Positions 34,001 to 39,360 of a stretch of 64,000 bases of DNA are shown piece by piece. The notes under the pieces were generated by a model that was not told the DNA's origin, searched no databases, and saw only the letters and a program-made list of their open reading frames with translations. Position numbers and translations under genes: made by a program. Source of the DNA: Blastobasis lacticolella (Eukaryota; Arthropoda; Insecta; Lepidoptera; Blastobasidae); assembly GCA_905147135.1 (NCBI GenBank), contig LR990068.1, positions 3,864,001-3,928,000 of the forward strand, in the 5' to 3' direction. Each line of letters begins with the position of its first letter. Within the stretch, counting starts at the first letter, position 1.

Positions 34001-37000
34001 CCTGTCCTCAGTAGTCCAGGGATAGAGCGAAAGGAATCGGGTCCGGTCTACTTCACGGACCTTGTGTCCTCAGAGTCAAACTTTGCAAGGTTAGTTTAGC
34101 AAGGGAGTTTGCGTACGCATAGCACCGAGTGAGAATGGAGGAGAAATAGGAGCAGAATAAGATATAGTGGAGGGAGTGAAGGAGTATAGCAGCTGGCCGA
34201 CGGAGCAGGAGTGGGTATTGTGACGTCGCGAAGATGGAGTGCATATAGAACTGGATTTGTGAATGTGTCAAGAAGTTCGTGTGTCGAACAAGCCACCGGC
34301 AAATAAGCTTACGTCATCATCACAGCCCATAACAGTCCACTGCAGGACTTAGGGCCTCTCCCACGAAAGAGAGGTCACTGCCATAATCTCCACGCCTGGC
34401 AGGCGGGTTAAAGATCGCAGTGTTATAAATATAGCTATGGAAACGCTGCTGCCCATTTTCCAGCCTACCGAGACTCCAGATCTTTTGCCTCGCAAACATT
34501 AGTCGCCATGTACGATACCTACGAGTGTAAAGGGTTGGTGCTATTCTACTCTGCTGGACAATTACGGCCTTAGTAAGCTTATGTATTAGGCGTGATTAGG
34601 TCTGACGCGGTCCGTATGATCGAGAGGTCGATAGGACCCTGGGTGGAGGAGGGCGTCTTCAGACGAGGATATTCTTTAATCATTGGGCATTGTCTTTGAA
34701 CAGGGGGTCTAAAAAGGCCACATTAGCGTTTCATATTATGATTCATATCAATGTGTGACAAGCTTATCTACAGCGTCGCTGTTGTTGACAATGACATGAC
34801 AATTCAAAATGGCGTCACTTAGTTCCAGTAATGGCCACCTAATCAGATAAGTTTATAGTAGTCTAATATGAATCATAATATGAAATGCGAATGTGGCCTT
34901 TTTAGGCCCCCAGGAAGAGCGTCGGAGGCCGTGCGGTTAGGGTATCCGACTCGTAAGCGAGAGGCACCGGGTTCGAATCCCGCTGCGGCCATGTAGATAC
35001 CAATTACTCTTTTCTGAGTAATGTATATTAGTTAAATACTAACCGATGCTCTTACAGTGAGGGCAAATTTACACATTCCGGCGATTGAATGTGTAACAAT
35101 GTTCGCATATAGTCAGGTTCCCTTGGTGGCAGGGTCATGGAAGTCAGATGGCTGTTGCTCCACTGTAATTACCTGATCTGCTCAATCCTGGATCATGGTC
35201 ACGGCGGACGGGCTCTCGTGCGCGAGAGCGCAACCTATTTCTGTTACCACTGGGGTTTTTGGACTCACATAGTTCCTGTACCGCTCCAGGACGATCTCCA
35301 AGGAGGTGGCAGTGGTGAGCACGTGTCTCGGAGTAAGGATCGCGCAGCCGGCCAGCACGTGGGTGTACTTGAAGACCGTCACACAGGCACAGTTCAAGTT
35401 CCAGGGCCTCTCCTGGAACAGCGTTTCGGATTCAGATTATGTGTGAATGCTGACAGGTGTGTGGGTAATTTAACAAGGTAGGCGCGAGTTATGTCGGCTC
35501 TAGGCCCCCATTAGGCTAAGTAAGCTTTAAATCATAACCATTAAACAGATAAGAAATGTAACTAGAGCATTGTAAGCATAGGTATAATCTTTTATAATTA
35601 AATAAAGTCAGTCAATATTGGTCTCTCGCTCCAAACCTGTATTTTTTGATCTTTGTGTGCCTTTTAAAAGCCCCAGCTGCCACCCCACGACCTAACTCGC
35701 GGTAAACAAGTTATTACTACTAATGTTATAAGGCCTAGGGGAGGCCTTTGCCCTGCAGTGGGACAGAAATGGCTAAAAAGAAAAAGAAAGAAAAAATAAT
35801 ATAAATGCGAAAGTTTGTAAGGATGTTCAGATCTTTATTATTCGTTCATGCACACTCATGAGTAAATGTATGCGAAGATGTATGAATGTATAATACGCAA
35901 AAGGCTGTCTCAGAATCATAGTTTGAGGCACTCAGTAGTATCTGCCTATCGTTGTGAGGTAATAGAAAGTGAGGGTGATGTAGTCACCTACGTTATCGAG
36001 TACCAGAAAATACAAAAAATAGTCACCAAAAAAGTGGCTATAATGTAGCTGAAAAGCGAAACTGCCCAAAGGATGTGACGCAGACCCATTTTTTATTACT
36101 TATAGCACCCACACAAATGGATATGTATAATCTGTCCAGACTGACTTGTCTTATTTGGTTAAGGAAATTTTACAATACGTGGTAATATTTTGTTAATTGA
36201 TACTTTTCCGCTGACATCTTCATATAAGACTATTTTTCAATTTTGACATTAACTACCAATTTTACCATTGCGTAATCTTACTATTATTATTGAATAAATA
36301 CTTGTATGAATTTGGAAAGTATTTGTATTTAATTTTATTCATTGACGATCTCTTTTATTGTTTTAAGTATAATACAATATTTACATGTATTACAATCTTA
36401 ATAAATAGTACAATATTTACTTAAACACTGTAACATGAGAAATTAAATAAATCTAAAAAAAAAGTTATGTATGTATGCCGAAAGAACGTTTCTCGCTCGT
36501 ACGATTCGGATGTGGAATGAGCTCCCAGCCACAGTGTTTCCTTTGGACTATGACATGGGATCGTTCAAGAGGTAGATTAGTTAGAGGTCTTTCCAGAGGG
36601 TTGTCAGCATTGGTGACTCCCCTGGTGTTGCTGATGTCCATAGGCGGTGGTGACCACTTTCCATCAGTTAGCCCGCTTGCCTGTTTATCTGCCGTAACAT
36701 AAAAAAAAATTAAAGTACTTACATAAGGCCTTGCGCTCGCCCATTTCGCTAAAAATACTCCGACAGGTGATATCCGGTACGGCCTGTTGTCTTCCAAGTA
36801 GTAGTCTGGCTTGTAAGAAAGGAAGGGGGGTTCCGGGATTCGCAGATCGGGAGATTCCAGGGTAGCTGCCAATTTGAGAGGAACCTTAGTTTTATATCCG
36901 TATGGTTTCCGGCAGAGTTGCGCGACTCGATCGAATACGTAATGAGTACATCCGTGGCAGCCTGCGCGCGAGTGAAAGCCAGGATCGGCTAGTCAATTAT

Positions 37001-37785
37001 ATCCACCCGCGACATTACTTATCTACTTAGGATAATGTATTTTTTTTCCTTTTTTTTGTATTATTAATTTTAAATTGATTATTTTTTGTCGTGTCCTGGT
37101 GTTTTGTGGCATTAAATGTCTTATGCTTATTCTCTATTCTTATATAGAAGATAGGTAGGGCATAGCGGGGTATCCCGTTCGAATTGGAGCCCGACTGGGG
37201 AAGTACCTCCACCTTACAGAATACCGCAGCTAAACAATTATCTTTTAAATAGTATTGTGTTTCTGCCGGTGAGTAAGGTCTCCAGTGCTCCATGGGGTGG
37301 GGATTTGGGGATCCGTGGCTTTGGCAGTGGAGGGGCATTTGCCTTTTTGCTGCCATAGCAACGCGTTATAGAGGTGGGCAACGCATTGGCGATACTCTTG
37401 GTGTTGCTCATGTCTATAGGCAGTGGTGACCACTTTCCATCAGGTGGCCCGCTTGCCTGTTTGCCTGCCGTATGTAATAAAAAAAAGTATTGACAGCGAC
37501 TCACGGTGTGGTACCTTCGTGTCGTTCACATATCGAGGGGGTGGGGTCGTTAGCTTCAAGGGATCATGGATAGCGTCGTACCAGGGCATCCATCCGTAGC
37601 TGGGATTCCAGGCCCAGTTACCTTCAAACCAGTTGTGCCCCCTATATTCGCCTGTTGGGCTAAAAGTGTTCCACCACGGATATAGCACCTTTGTATCAGC
37701 AGTAATGCCTATGGCGGCAGGCTTTTCTGTGAGTTTCTTGGTGTCCGCAGCCACTGAACATGATGCCAACAAAGAATAGAGTAAC
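17653..37785 (-). CDS. Secreted S1 (trypsin-fold) protease homologue locus, with two possible 3' ends
   Basis: Exons on the minus strand are 37785-37505, 36865-36723, 35412-35269 and 27018-26873. They continue either to 26836-26560 (stop) or to 20823-20676, 19401-19216, 18128-18014 and 17859-17653 (stop). The first listed exon starts in phase 2 inside a hydrophobic leader (LLYSLLASCSVAA), so a short upstream exon with the ATG is missing. A Trp/Tyr/Pro-rich pro-region precedes the S1-like part. The histidine motif reads TTATS instead of TAAHC, the aspartate motif NDLAVI is kept, and the serine loop reads TDGCRAL (near exon) or YGLDSGASLF (distant exons). Loss of histidine means it is unlikely to be a peptidase; non-catalytic homologues of this fold serve as cofactors or binding proteins. 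Two LINEs and many repeats fill the introns. Confidence 0.55.
17885..18008 (+). mobile_element. LINE-B 3' tail filling an S1-homologue intron
   Basis: Same tail as 37365-37490. It occupies about 120 of the 154 bases between the last two exons of the distant set. Confidence 0.65.
18014..18128 (-). CDS. S1 homologue, distant 3' exon 3
   Basis: Acceptor GTCTTCCAG, phase 0 in, phase 1 out at GTATTT. It encodes DICNLRGAHAVPAFEVPVDM and ends VVVQRKDSLHQI, which resembles VVYRGTLHSI at the exon 2/3 junction of the small secreted paralogues. A LINE-B tail starts right after the donor. Confidence 0.5.
18263..18512 (-). repeat. ATC-tail repeat, copy 5
   Basis: CATCATCATCATCGTCACGG to CTCTGCCGGATACCACATGG. 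Confidence 0.7.
18545..18670. repeat. Interspersed repeat R10, inverted
   Basis: CCTTCCTCGTGAATCACTCC, GTAGTTTTTGAGTTTATCGC. Related shorter stretches occur at 38020-38150, 43880-43980, 58255-58380 and 61290-61370. Confidence 0.5.
19216..19401 (-). CDS. S1 homologue, distant 3' exon 2 (serine loop)
   Basis: Sixty-two codons, phase 0 at both ends, donor GTAAGAAT; the acceptor GGTGGAAG is poor, so the 5' edge is uncertain. It encodes DWAWFNCISTEWFAKYGLDS, then GASLFIDSQGI and SGLLGINAF, the counterpart of CxGDSGGPL...LVGI. The serine is kept, with a leucine inserted before DSG. Confidence 0.55.
19660..19860. repeat. Interspersed repeat R12, copy 1
   Basis: GGTTTGTATTAAAATGGAAC, CATTCAACCTTTAAACATAG, GTTGGCTGCATGACATTACT. 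The inverse copy is at 54065-54265. Confidence 0.6.
19906..20135 (-). mobile_element. SINE-T, 5'-truncated
   Basis: Inverted: CATCTTAGCGTTAATGTCCC to TTCCCTCACCGTAAGAGC. The tRNA-like head is missing. Confidence 0.7.
20228..20515 (-). mobile_element. SINE-G, full length
   Basis: Inverted: ATAAATATTCGTGGACAAAT, GCGCCATCTAGCCCCAAACT, through the tRNA-Gly head with GGGAATCGAACCCGGGACC. Confidence 0.75.
20525..20645 (-). mobile_element. LINE-D 3' tail
   Basis: Inverted reading of the LINE-D tail (CGGCCTGCCTGATGGTAAGC, ACCCACGCGTTGCC). It lies beside the distant S1-homologue exon at 20676. Confidence 0.55.
20676..20823 (-). CDS. S1 homologue, distant 3' exon 1 (alternative end B)
   Basis: Acceptor ATTCCAG, donor GTAAGTG, phase 2 in and phase 0 out, so it can be joined directly to 26873. 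It encodes NYIAPPTFNEGEQLFVVGAL and on to FKYAVRLHEPDKSDCPK, which fits the S1 stretch from the GWG region to the next cysteine. Confidence 0.55.
20901..21030 (+). mobile_element. SINE-T, head and start of body
   Basis: GGAGCGTCGGTAGCCGAGCG, GGTACCGGGTTTGAATTCCG, then ATACATTAGTTGAATGCTC. Confidence 0.65.
21031..21592. other. Spacer between SINE-T and the LINE-1 tail
   Basis: AT-rich; around 21290-21340 a stretch ending GTGCCCTTTTTGTTC resembles a LINE 3'UTR. No upstream exon for the distant S1-homologue set was found here. Confidence 0.35.
21940..22081. repeat. GT/CA microsatellite in the LINE-1 3'UTR
   Basis: About 100 bases of pure GT preceded by imperfect GTGTGG/GTGTAA units. It lies just after the ORF2 stop. 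Confidence 0.9.
22113..23582 (-). CDS. LINE-1 ORF2, C-terminal part: reverse transcriptase
   Basis: Reverse transcriptase blocks in order: YRPISVLPTLSKILE (49-63), HQYGFRAG, FLDLQKAFD (catalytic Asp about 120), YGVPQGSIIGP (175-185) and TYADD (catalytic Asp pair about 210-211). A thumb and C-terminal region follow. It is in a different frame from the endonuclease part; the first ATG here is internal to the original protein. The pattern is closest to CR1/L2-type LINEs. Apart from the one frameshift, no stops were seen. Confidence 0.82.
   Translation of the reverse strand: MKFNREYLIPVITHICNVSIRSGVFPNAFKKALVHPIHKTGDKNNVENYRPISVLPTLSKILEKLLNKRLIKFLNKNNIISDHQYGFRAGISTEDAVVDLVTHIAGKLDHGQKCISIFLDLQKAFDTVHIPTLLSKLYGMGIRGVAHDIFSDYLNHRSQRVKIGNFTSDESYIEYGVPQGSIIGPTLFLVYINQLCDLILPNCRLFTYADDTAVVIHGSNWAEVKSIAENNLAIIDKWLKLNLLTLNLTKTYFIPFSIRQNTQPSANCQLFVHSNCNRSLNCTCRPISQTTNIKYLGVYIDRNLNWKYQIEMLSIRLRRLIHIFRTLRQSADKETLNLVYSALCESIIQYCVTAWGCAAKSHFIRIERAQRAVLKVMYSKPMRFPTKELYSTFKHLTVRQFFVLRSILRKHPQVPLPDPSKRKTHQACPTPHHKTKFASRQFHISSSIIYNNTDKILNINLCTKFEVKSRVRDWLLQLNYCETENILPT
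23585..25042 (-). CDS. LINE-1 ORF2, N-terminal part: APE-type endonuclease
   Basis: It carries the APE endonuclease motifs: QINIRS (Asn at about 45), TECW (Glu about 74), YRSP (about 141), GDLN (176-179) and TDH (238-240). A linker to the reverse transcriptase follows. The frame ends early at 23585 because one base appears to be missing from the C run at 23608-23610. Beyond it, the reverse-transcriptase frame continues without a gap (GYDDISP then VVLKFN). It would nick target DNA to prime reverse transcription. Confidence 0.8.
   Translation of the reverse strand: MTSLIEINSELDSLDSSNSYKCSPTKCTQLLGPEHYKSLNVMQINIRSVTKNFDELRVLLADIKISCDVLVLTECWLQKCSNIPLLQGYTAYSTSNHVNQNSGVIIYIKSSLTHTITEPAVNNADCLTCIVGNKTAIIAIYRSPSYSRRENFESFLESLDRVLFKLSSYNNIILVGDLNIDIKPQNGDDFSNEYLILNATHALSPTHIFPTRLNSCIDHVFLKSKHLSTTLIIESYITDHLPTLLSLHIHNNNRNNSSLKTTTDYNSIHNEIANSDFSHILLTDDANSAANLLVSTLSTIIAKHTKFHSAPRKNNILKPWITPGLLRCIRNRDRLHTKAKNSPNNQILKTTYTRYRNFCNNLLRKLKITYEKNELLKSKNNPKATWKTIKRITYTERPRNLPHELLKLSDNDNTSLNLVNDFFAGIGKTLAARISAGVGDDVSQHLKHKLIPNSIVITETDEKEIESTILNLRSDSSRVMMIYLP
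25372..26331 (-). CDS. LINE-1 ORF1 protein (319 aa)
   Basis: The first 60 residues are Ser/Pro-rich. A long heptad-rich coiled coil follows (roughly 60-165: KDDIKEILSAWKIEQ, INELEKKIIDL), then a compact C-terminal domain (SIEIRNVP, GVRDIQRIPGKPG, RPIVVEFTS) that resembles the baculovirus-FP-like/RRM-like nucleic-acid-binding domain found in insect LINE ORF1 proteins. It is thought to act as a trimeric RNA chaperone that coats the LINE transcript. The ORF is intact and lies 329 bases ahead of ORF2. It is inside the S1-homologue locus, on the same strand. Confidence 0.75.
   Translation of the reverse strand: MSVRRSPPPPTMSPISQAQSEPNLTHPVLETALSEITVPRSSKRSHPSSSPGGELRELKDDIKEILSAWKIEQDSNLNRVLKEQNVHLSKLSSDIAELKIQNVSIQKSNVEIEKSLTFINSQYEEMKQKLDVLQKEKKEYLYTINELEKKIIDLQQCSRSSSIEIRNVPTPEGESTADLARMVVNLGNVLTTPISGVRDIQRIPGKPGTVRPIVVEFTSVQEKDKIVTAAKSFNKPRAKDDRLNTTHIGFKDNPQPIYVAEYLPSSAKKLFYQAREFAKLNKFEFCWSANGKVFLRKEQGAKYVIVKSEQFLVDLQQQQ
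26560..26836 (-). CDS. S1 homologue, near 3' exon (alternative end A)
   Basis: It follows an intron of only 36 bases ending ATTATTATCAAG, enters in phase 2 and runs to a stop at 26560. HICIGPTSERDLCLTDGCRA matches the S1 pattern of a cysteine-glycine, a second cysteine and the serine loop, with GDSGGPL reduced to TDGCRAL. A GTAAAG at 26612 could instead serve as a donor. The very short intron makes use of this exon uncertain. Confidence 0.45.
26873..27018 (-). CDS. S1 homologue, aspartate-region exon
   Basis: Acceptor TTTGTCCTCAG, donor GTATGTG, phase 0 in and phase 2 out. It encodes YLRPNRLNRSHPLPLNDLAV and on to VAVTCCKRAVSG. NDLAVI matches the NDIAL motif that holds the catalytic aspartate. 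Confidence 0.6.
27067..27306. repeat. Interspersed repeat R7, copy 1
   Basis: GCCAAGAGGTTTCGTTAATC, GTTTGTGGTAGAAAAAATGT, GGAGCTGTCAAAGATGGCTA, GACCGGC. Its inverted partner is at 42227-42510. Confidence 0.65.
27378..27632 (+). repeat. ATC-tail repeat, copy 6
   Basis: GGCCGTGTGGTGTCCTGCAG to GACTGTTATCGGTTGTGATA, in the opposite orientation to most copies. Intronic in the S1-homologue locus. Confidence 0.7.
27832..27970 (-). mobile_element. LINE 3' tail with (ATTC)n
   Basis: GAATGAATGAATGAATGAAT then AAAATTCTTTATTGCTTATA and GGCGGCCTTATCGCTTAAAG, the inverted 3' end of a LINE. A related tail is at 38505-38620. Confidence 0.55.
28425..28620 (-). mobile_element. LINE 3' tail with TTTA repeats
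   Basis: TTTATTTATTTATTGAAACT followed by TTATGCACTAAAGGTACATT, the inverted end of a LINE. It stops where the TA-type element at 28622 begins. Confidence 0.45.
28622..28849. mobile_element. Tc1/mariner-type short element, copy 3 (left end lost)
   Basis: CGCCCCACTATCGCATTAAC to TTTTAGACTAGACGAGCTC, followed by TA. The first ~24 bases are missing. Confidence 0.72.
29366..32308 (-). CDS. LINE-2 ORF2: endonuclease plus reverse transcriptase, intact
   Basis: It is open from a stop inside the ORF1 tail to 29366 (about 980 codons). Endonuclease motifs are NVRSI, CTETWC, GVYRSG, GDINVDY and SDHD. Reverse transcriptase motifs are FRPITIVPIFSKIIE, FYDLSRAFD, TGIPQGSSLG and LFADD. The catalytic FADD pair is near 30190. 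No ATG occurs at the head of the frame: codon 32176-32174 is TTG, and NVRS, needed for the endonuclease, lies upstream of it. Expression by -1 frameshifting from ORF1 or by re-initiation is therefore implied. A CR1/Jockey-like element. Confidence 0.82.
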   Translation of the reverse strand, partial: SVKKPDITAHRTKQNITSKINCSHKNYTKIIHQNVRSITNKTGLLNVILSTHEPEALVCTETWCKNSEIGRVALTGYELASSYCRPRREHGGVALFTSDGVLYKRRHDLEAIAVEYHCEFCAIELTKSKLTLIGVYRSGLCNFQLFLRTFELLLCKLIDENKRFLIVGDINVDYLSDNTLRRKLDDLLKCYNIINCVNFPTRVDSSSCTSIDCGLVAAGDECVTARPAHTPISDHDAQLFHVCVRNRTKSSTLRKFIERRIFTTNSISLFNTDITNYNWNFISDKNMDINQKFSKLFNIFTYYIDIHFPIKNLQTNNKSLLPWVSDELLQYMNDFEGFCEIRSRYPSNTLMNECVEHYRCLIKETNLRDRQHYTEKRLKESKNPSKEVWRVINDEAMFRNIKQSEVTLTENGISLSAEQIPARFNDHFINITSALPISSNREEAIKCINRYASTLDIPEFILPKVSRDMLDQVIRKMWKTRHTLDLYDISVNILLSVWPVISEVLVKLINEVFESGIYPEVLKTTRVCPIFKGKGDKDAIDNFRPITIVPIFSKIIESIISTQLMKHFEGNDLLTDRQYAYRKDRSTVMAAQKVIDSVLTGLDDRCKMAGIFYDLSRAFDVVQHDLLLRKLEVYGINGTSHELLKSFLSDRRQTVEVTIKGRRYRSADASVTTGIPQGSSLGNILFLAFINDLPSSITVGLLTLFADDTTSVVGARSYSELNTKINDLHVQLKQWFTINGLVLNESKSCVMVFTATGVPRPVGLITAPIPNCECCKFLGLTLDSTVNWKAHIGVLCDRLSGAAYAMRKLRPLVSTDVLRQTYFAHFHSIMSYGNLLWGDSTESGRILMLQKRAVRIMGNVGNRHTCRTLFKELQIMTVYSLYIYNTILFVRRNLSCFTRRTGEERGLRGAGRLASVPRRTALAEKNPRVIGPTLYEHLPVLLRGEQNDETFYRQLKNLLLINVFYSVKEFLSHNFNENYS
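32260..33171 (-). CDS. LINE-2 ORF1 protein (303 aa)
   Basis: An N-terminal coiled coil (about 20-75: LVSVISNLEGVILEMQAKLE) is followed by a low-complexity basic/proline middle and a C-terminal RRM-like part (VSLHLFNFSEDTS, VCTSLPTRGKYSSFKLDI, WPEGVSIRKFN). It is an RNA-binding LINE structural protein by analogy. An internal ATG at codon 14 (MAPTKS) is an equally good start. The last 17 codons overlap the ORF2 frame, with A AAA AAC at 32302-32296. Confidence 0.7.
   Translation of the reverse strand: MTVLIKYILNSAKMAPTKSTTIDKLVSVISNLEGVILEMQAKLEDCTRVIAEQSAIINDQSSRITENAQILNELLKCNVRTSSMGETVADTMKRPTFSLGPQLHSTLPQKLRIHSSTILDDSGPQGIPPLDSVPTALVEADDVAQAHALPAAEATEGETSSPAVINAVPKARRARRWETKTVAPMVSKKSVPRSPPPAAQVVKNCGVLRAAPPRLVSLHLFNFSEDTSSEDIVLHLKSNLDVNSVCTSLPTRGKYSSFKLDIAQKHFNQVRDSNLWPEGVSIRKFNIVQSKNPISQRTEQNKT
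32296..32302 (-). promoter_or_regulatory. Candidate -1 ribosomal frameshift site (A AAA AAC)
   Basis: In the ORF1 frame the codons are TCA AAA AAC CCG. Slipping back one base reads CCC GAT ATC, exactly the ORF2 frame, which is open from just upstream. No clear downstream stem or pseudoknot was found by eye. Confidence 0.5.
33395..33935. repeat. Interspersed repeat R9, split by a TA-type element
   Basis: AAGAAAAATTCCACTTTGTA, GATAGTAGACGTTTAGGA, TTCGACTTTTTGTAGCAATA, then after 33808 CATATCCCCTTGTGTGGGTT. Two further copies at 38705-39360 and 49160-49290. Confidence 0.6.
33568..33806. mobile_element. Tc1/mariner-type short element, copy 4 (reverse orientation)
   Basis: Starts GAGATTGTCTAAGCTGAAAT, ends CAGCTTAGACGAGCTC, flanked by TA at 33566-33567 and 33807-33808. 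It interrupts the repeat at 33395-33935. Confidence 0.75.
34312..34570 (-). repeat. ATC-tail repeat, copy 7
   Basis: GTCATCATCACAGCCCATAA to GCTGGACAATTACGGCC. Confidence 0.7.
34703..34911. mobile_element. Short element with ~46-bp terminal inverted repeats
   Basis: GGGGGTCTAAAAAGGCCACA at the left; the inverted right end reads GGGGGCCTAAAAAGGCCACA. The complementarity runs on through TTTCATATTATGATTCATAT. 209 bases, no ORF. Confidence 0.72.
34915..35238 (+). mobile_element. SINE-T, full length, next to an S1-homologue exon
   Basis: GAAGAGCGTCGGAGGCCGTG, GGGTTCGAATCCCGCTGCGG, ending at GCGCGAGAGCGCAACC about 30 bases from the exon donor at 35268. Confidence 0.75.
35269..35412 (-). CDS. S1 homologue, histidine-region exon
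   Basis: Forty-eight codons, phase 0 at both ends, acceptor TTCCAG, donor GTGAGT. It encodes ERPWNLNCACVTVFKYTHV, then LAGCAILTPRHVLTTATS, the S1 pattern around the first disulphide and the catalytic histidine. The histidine is replaced by threonine and the following cysteine by serine. A SINE ends about 30 bases beyond the donor. Confidence 0.65.
36468..36710 (+). mobile_element. LINE-B 3' end
   Basis: Same sequence as 6030-6290 (RMWNELPATVFPLDYDMG) with stops, ending at an A run. It lies directly beyond the donor of the S1-homologue exon at 36723. Confidence 0.65.
36723..36865 (-). CDS. S1 homologue, pro-region exon 2
   Basis: Acceptor TTGGCAG (weak pyrimidine tract), donor GTAAGT. It encodes TLESPDLRIPEPPFLSYKPD to ASARPY. 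The phase 1 entry and phase 0 exit match the neighbouring exons. Confidence 0.58.
37365..37490 (+). mobile_element. LINE-B 3' tail
   Basis: Carries GGTGGGCAACGCATTGGCGA, the GGTGACCACTTTCCATCAGG block and an A run. It abuts the donor of the S1-homologue exon at 37505. Confidence 0.65.
37505..37785 (-). CDS. S1 homologue, leader and pro-region exon
   Basis: Acceptor ATTGCAG, donor GTGAGTCG. It encodes LLYSLLASCSVAADTKKL (rest of a signal peptide), then an aromatic, proline-rich segment (YPWWNTFSPTGEY, NPSYGWMPWYDAIHD). It starts in phase 2, so the ATG lies upstream in an exon I could not find. Confidence 0.6.
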
Positions 37786-37824
37786 CTGCAATTAAGTAAG
37801 CAAACTCATCATCACCATCGTCCT

Positions 37825-37990
37825 AGCGTTTATAGGCTGTTCCAAGACAGGCAAGCTCCATTTTTGGCCGCATCGCCACTTACCAACAGGTGAGATGGCG
37901 GTCAAATGCCTGTCTTGTCTAATATTATGAAAAAAAACTGCCTTACACCTACCCTGTATCTCCTCTACACCTACCATATACACTTTACCC
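37825..37990 (+). mobile_element. LINE-A 3' tail with inverted GGTAGGTGTA repeats
   Basis: GGCTGTTCCAAGACAGGCAA, GGTGAGATGGCGGTCAAATG, then inverted GGTAGGTGTA-like units. Related units lie at 63805-63900. Confidence 0.5.
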
Positions 37991-38224
37991 CTGCTTCACC
38001 CTTCTTTTATTGTTTAAAAGCCTTCCTCTTGAGTCAGTCTATCTATTGTTGAAAGCCGCATGAAAATCCTTTGCGTAGTTTAAAAGATCTAAGCGTACAC
38101 AGATACATACATAGATACATTAGGACAGATGCGGCGGAAGCGATTTTTCTTTTTACCATATATAGATGAGAGGTAAATAATATCCCGCTCGAATTGGAGC
38201 CGACTGGGGAAGTATACCTTACAT

Positions 38225-38470
38225 TTATTTGTGCACAAAATTAACAATCATCATCATCATTATCGTTCTAGCGCTTATCCCACCTCTGCCAGGGTCCGCT
38301 TTCCTACTCATTCTCCTCCACTTCGCCCGGTCTTCGGCATCCTCGCGTCGTAAGCCGTTGTCTCTCGCATCCGACTCAGCGATGTCAATCCATCGCTTCT
38401 TGGGTTGCCCACGGGGCCTCTTTCCTGATACCCGCAGGTTCAGGCACCTATTTCCCACGCATCCCTGAGG
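38225..38470 (-). mobile_element. RTE-type LINE 3' fragment with ATG/ATC tail
   Basis: Minus-strand reading GNRCLNLRVSGKRPRGQPKK and RWIDIAESDARDNGL, ending in ATGATGATGATG at 38250-38265. Confidence 0.7.
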
Positions 38471-38504
38471 CTTACGTTTTCACGCCTTATTACACCGTAT
38501 TACA

Positions 38505-38620
38505 CCATAAAGAAAGCAAAGTCTTTATTGTAATATACAAGAATCAGCTAATATACATGAGCGCTGAGGCGGCCGTATCGCTTTAATAGATCCGTTTCAG
38601 ACAACGTTTGGGAAGAGGAA
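38505..38620 (-). mobile_element. LINE 3' tail
   Basis: AAAGTCTTTATTGTAATATA and GGCGGCCGTATCGCTTTAAT, matching the 27832 tail. Confidence 0.5.
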
Positions 38621-38704
38621 ATGTTTCATGAGAACATTTCAAGCCTAAGGGGAGGAAGCTTCAAGGCTTCTAAATATATAAGTACTAGTCTTGGCCGTGC
38701 CTTC

Positions 38705-39360
38705 GTTCGCAAGAAAAATTCCACTTTGTAGTGATAATAGACATTTAGGAGACCAACAGTACGTTGGTCTGCTCGTGCATAAATTGGACCAAAAAATATA
38801 TTTTTTGTGCCCAAACTTCGACTTTTCGTAGCGATAATACCTAAATATCCTCTTGTGTGGGTTCTATATAGGGTTGCCAACCCTACTATATAATATAGTA
38901 TCCTACTATATTAGGAGTTAAATTAAAAATTAAAATATAGTAGGCAAAACTACTATATTTAATTAGCACAACATTACCACTTACCGCAAAACGGAAAGCG
39001 TCCATCAGATCCTCAAAAGAAAAAAAATTCCTGATGCAAATCGAATATTTCAGAACGATCTTGAGTCTTGACATTTGTTTGACGTGACGTCAAACTCAAG
39101 TCAAATAAAACAAAACAGCATTGAAGCTCAATGCAGCAGAAAATATACATTTAAGAAATAATATAGGTACGTACATTTTATTTAAAAAACCTACTATATA
39201 TTTTTTGATTAAATCCCTACCTACTATATTTTTATGGCTTCTAAACCCGAAAATACTATATTTGGTATAAAAAAAGTTGGCAACCCTAGTTCTATACGTA
39301 AAAAACGGTTTTTAACCACTTTATATTATAATCAAAGCTGTATGTTTCCCATAAAAAAAA
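38705..39360. repeat. Interspersed repeat R9, split by the hAT-type element
   Basis: CAAGAAAAATTCCACTTTGT at 38710, continues to GTGTGGGTTCTATA at 38868 and resumes at 39297. Confidence 0.6.
38869..39288. mobile_element. hAT-type short element (420 bp, 8-bp duplication)
   Basis: Terminal inverted repeats TAGGGTTGCCAAC, flanked by GTTCTATA at 38861-38868 and 39289-39296. Internal sequence is AT-rich with repeated ACTATAT words. No transposase ORF. The 8-bp duplication is the hallmark of hAT transposition. Confidence 0.85.

Noticed and set aside
35269..35412. An active trypsin-like protease
   Set aside because: The histidine of the catalytic triad is replaced, so only a homologue can be claimed.
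38886..39074. ORF and GTAAGTGG donor after MDAFRFA
   Set aside because: It is inside the noncoding hAT-type element, and its phase 0 exit does not fit the S1-homologue exon that needs a phase 2 partner.
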